The notes beneath the pieces are model-generated. The model ran no database searches, was not told the origin of the DNA, and worked only from the letters and a program-made list of their open reading frames with translations. Position numbers and translations under genes: made by a program. A stretch of DNA of 6,873 nt from Syntrophales bacterium (GTDB lineage: Bacteria > Desulfobacterota > Syntrophia > Syntrophales > UBA5619), in the NCBI GenBank assembly GCA_028712015.1, contig JAQTRB010000086.1, positions 1 through 6,873 of the forward strand. Reading direction: 5' to 3'. Below, one piece after another: positions 5,918 through 6,873 of this stretch. Positions within the stretch are counted from its first letter, which is position 1; each line of letters begins with the position of its first letter.

Positions 5918-6873
5918 TCAGTCATCCAGGGCCTCGAATACCTTTTGGAGCCGGTGCAGGGGATCTTCGGGGATTCCGTTTGCCCTGGCCGTGGGAACCG
6001 CCGGCACGGCGGAACCGTCGATCTTCGTCGCGGCGGGCTCGATGGCGGGCCGCGCCGGTTTAATCCGGACCGCTTCCTGCGGCGGCGGTTGAGCCGGGGG
6101 GGTCGCTTCGGGAATCTGCGCCGAGGCCGGCGCCGCTTCCAATGACCTCTCTCCCGATGGTTTCCGGTGCCGACGGGATCGCCGGCGGGGTCTTTTCTTG
6201 GCCGTCTTGGGCACAAGTTCCTGGCCCTCGGCCGGAGCGTGCATGTTTTCTCCGGGCTCGGCCTGATCGGGTTCCTCTTTTTCTTCTTTGTCGGGTTTTT
6301 CCGCCCCGGCCGGTTCCTCCCCGGATGTCTTCTCCGTGGACGCAACGCTCCGCGGGGCGGCTCTCCGTTGCGATCCTCTCCCGGGCGCTCCCCTCATCCG
6401 ACCGTTGTTCCCCCGTTCGCCCGGCCGCGGGAGCTCCCCGGGCGCGGGCGATTCCGCTTCTCCGGTTTCCGGTTCATCCGCCACGGCCGGTCCCTCGGTT
6501 TCTTCCGAAACCTTCCGGGAACGATCGGCCGGCTCCGGCGCCGCCGCCGTTTCCCGCCGGATCGTCTCGATCCTCGACTCGTCCCAGCCCATATTGGGGC
6601 TTCCCGTGATATGAATGATCACATCGTAATCGTTTTCCAGACGGTTGATCTCCGCCCGTTTCTGGTTCTGGAGGTAGTCGGCCACCTCGTGCGGAACATC
6701 GGTCCTGATCATCGAGAAGAGCTTCTTGACGGCCTGGGTTTCGGTCTTCCGATAGGCGGTCAGCGCGGTGTATTCGAGGGAGGGCCGAACCCCCCGGCCC
6801 CGGCAGAAGGGACAAGGGGTGTAGCTGATCTCCTGGATCGTCGACTGCTTCTTCTGGCGCGAGAGTTCCAGGA
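5918..6873 (-). CDS. Ribonuclease E/G family protein, C-terminal part (5' end outside window)
   Basis: The reading frame is open to the window edge, so the gene is partial: 317 residues are visible and the S1 and DNase I-like catalytic domains are missing. RNase E/G enzymes cut single-stranded RNA in mRNA decay and in rRNA and tRNA maturation. The fragment starts with the family segment LELSRQKKQ and the zinc-link YTPCPFCRGRG (C20 and C23 of the fragment), which holds the dimer or tetramer together in RNase E. The small domain follows (EVADYLQNQKRAEINRLE, then VIIHITGSPNMGWDE) and ends near residue 107. The remaining roughly 200 residues are low complexity: an Arg/Gly-rich patch (151-170), an acidic run (192-208), the basic cluster KKRPRRRSRRHRK (225-237), a Pro/Ala stretch, and the final PLHRLQKVFEALDD. 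The internal ATG at 6712 is not the start, because homology continues upstream of it. Whether it is RNase E or G cannot be decided here. Confidence 0.9.
   Translation of the reverse strand, partial: LELSRQKKQSTIQEISYTPCPFCRGRGVRPSLEYTALTAYRKTETQAVKKLFSMIRTDVPHEVADYLQNQKRAEINRLENDYDVIIHITGSPNMGWDESRIETIRRETAAAPEPADRSRKVSEETEGPAVADEPETGEAESPAPGELPRPGERGNNGRMRGAPGRGSQRRAAPRSVASTEKTSGEEPAGAEKPDKEEKEEPDQAEPGENMHAPAEGQELVPKTAKKRPRRRSRRHRKPSGERSLEAAPASAQIPEATPPAQPPPQEAVRIKPARPAIEPAATKIDGSAVPAVPTARANGIPEDPLHRLQKVFEALDD

Noticed and set aside
4794..6092. 432-codon plus-strand open frame across the desulfurase and RNase genes
   Set aside because: It spans two well-supported minus-strand genes and reads as low-complexity Arg/Gly/Asp sequence.
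5918..6712. RNase E/G tail as a separate 264-residue gene starting at ATG 6712
   Set aside because: The frame continues upstream to the window edge with the RNase E/G zinc-link and small-domain sequence, so this ATG is internal.

Overview
The window is high-GC bacterial DNA carrying five genes, all on the minus strand. Transcription runs from high to low coordinates: RNase E/G (3' part only), a cysteine desulfurase-like PLP enzyme, a lipoprotein alpha/beta hydrolase, class I fructose-1,6-bisphosphatase (fbp), and a long-form class II fructose-bisphosphate aldolase. There are no tRNAs, rRNAs, transposases, CRISPR repeats or phage genes. The protein styles (an fbp-aldolase pair, a compact class V cysteine desulfurase, an RNase E/G with a charged tail, a large lipoprotein hydrolase) suggest an anaerobic Desulfobacterota/deltaproteobacterium, perhaps Syntrophales-like. 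That assignment is an inference from protein style and GC content, not a proof.

Upstream block (4755-6873). The RNase E/G fragment begins outside the window. It shows the CPxC zinc-link and the end of the small domain, then a roughly 200-residue low-complexity tail with Arg/Gly-rich, acidic and strongly basic patches and a short final amphipathic segment. Five bases after its stop, the cysteine desulfurase-like gene starts with a weak ribosome site, so translational coupling is likely.

Middle block (2748-4697). A 649-residue predicted lipoprotein combines an N-terminal beta domain with an EF-hand-like loop, a lipase-type alpha/beta hydrolase core (AHSMG serine elbow) and two C-terminal beta-sandwich-like repeats. 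It is the least ordinary gene here. A weak hairpin plus T-tract after it may end the upstream transcription unit.

A 348-base non-coding stretch (2400-2747) separates this gene from fbp. It holds the candidate terminator and three inverted repeats, so the fbp promoter and operator probably lie here, although no convincing -35/-10 pair is visible.

Downstream block (5-2399). Fbp and the aldolase catalyse the two consecutive steps from triose phosphates to fructose 6-phosphate, which is a compact gluconeogenic module. A GC-rich hairpin lies between them. Both enzymes differ from textbook members at substrate-contacting positions. I see no defence, mobile or otherwise novel multi-gene system. The main points of interest are the lipoprotein hydrolase architecture, the RNase tail and the divergent active-site loops of the two sugar-phosphate enzymes.
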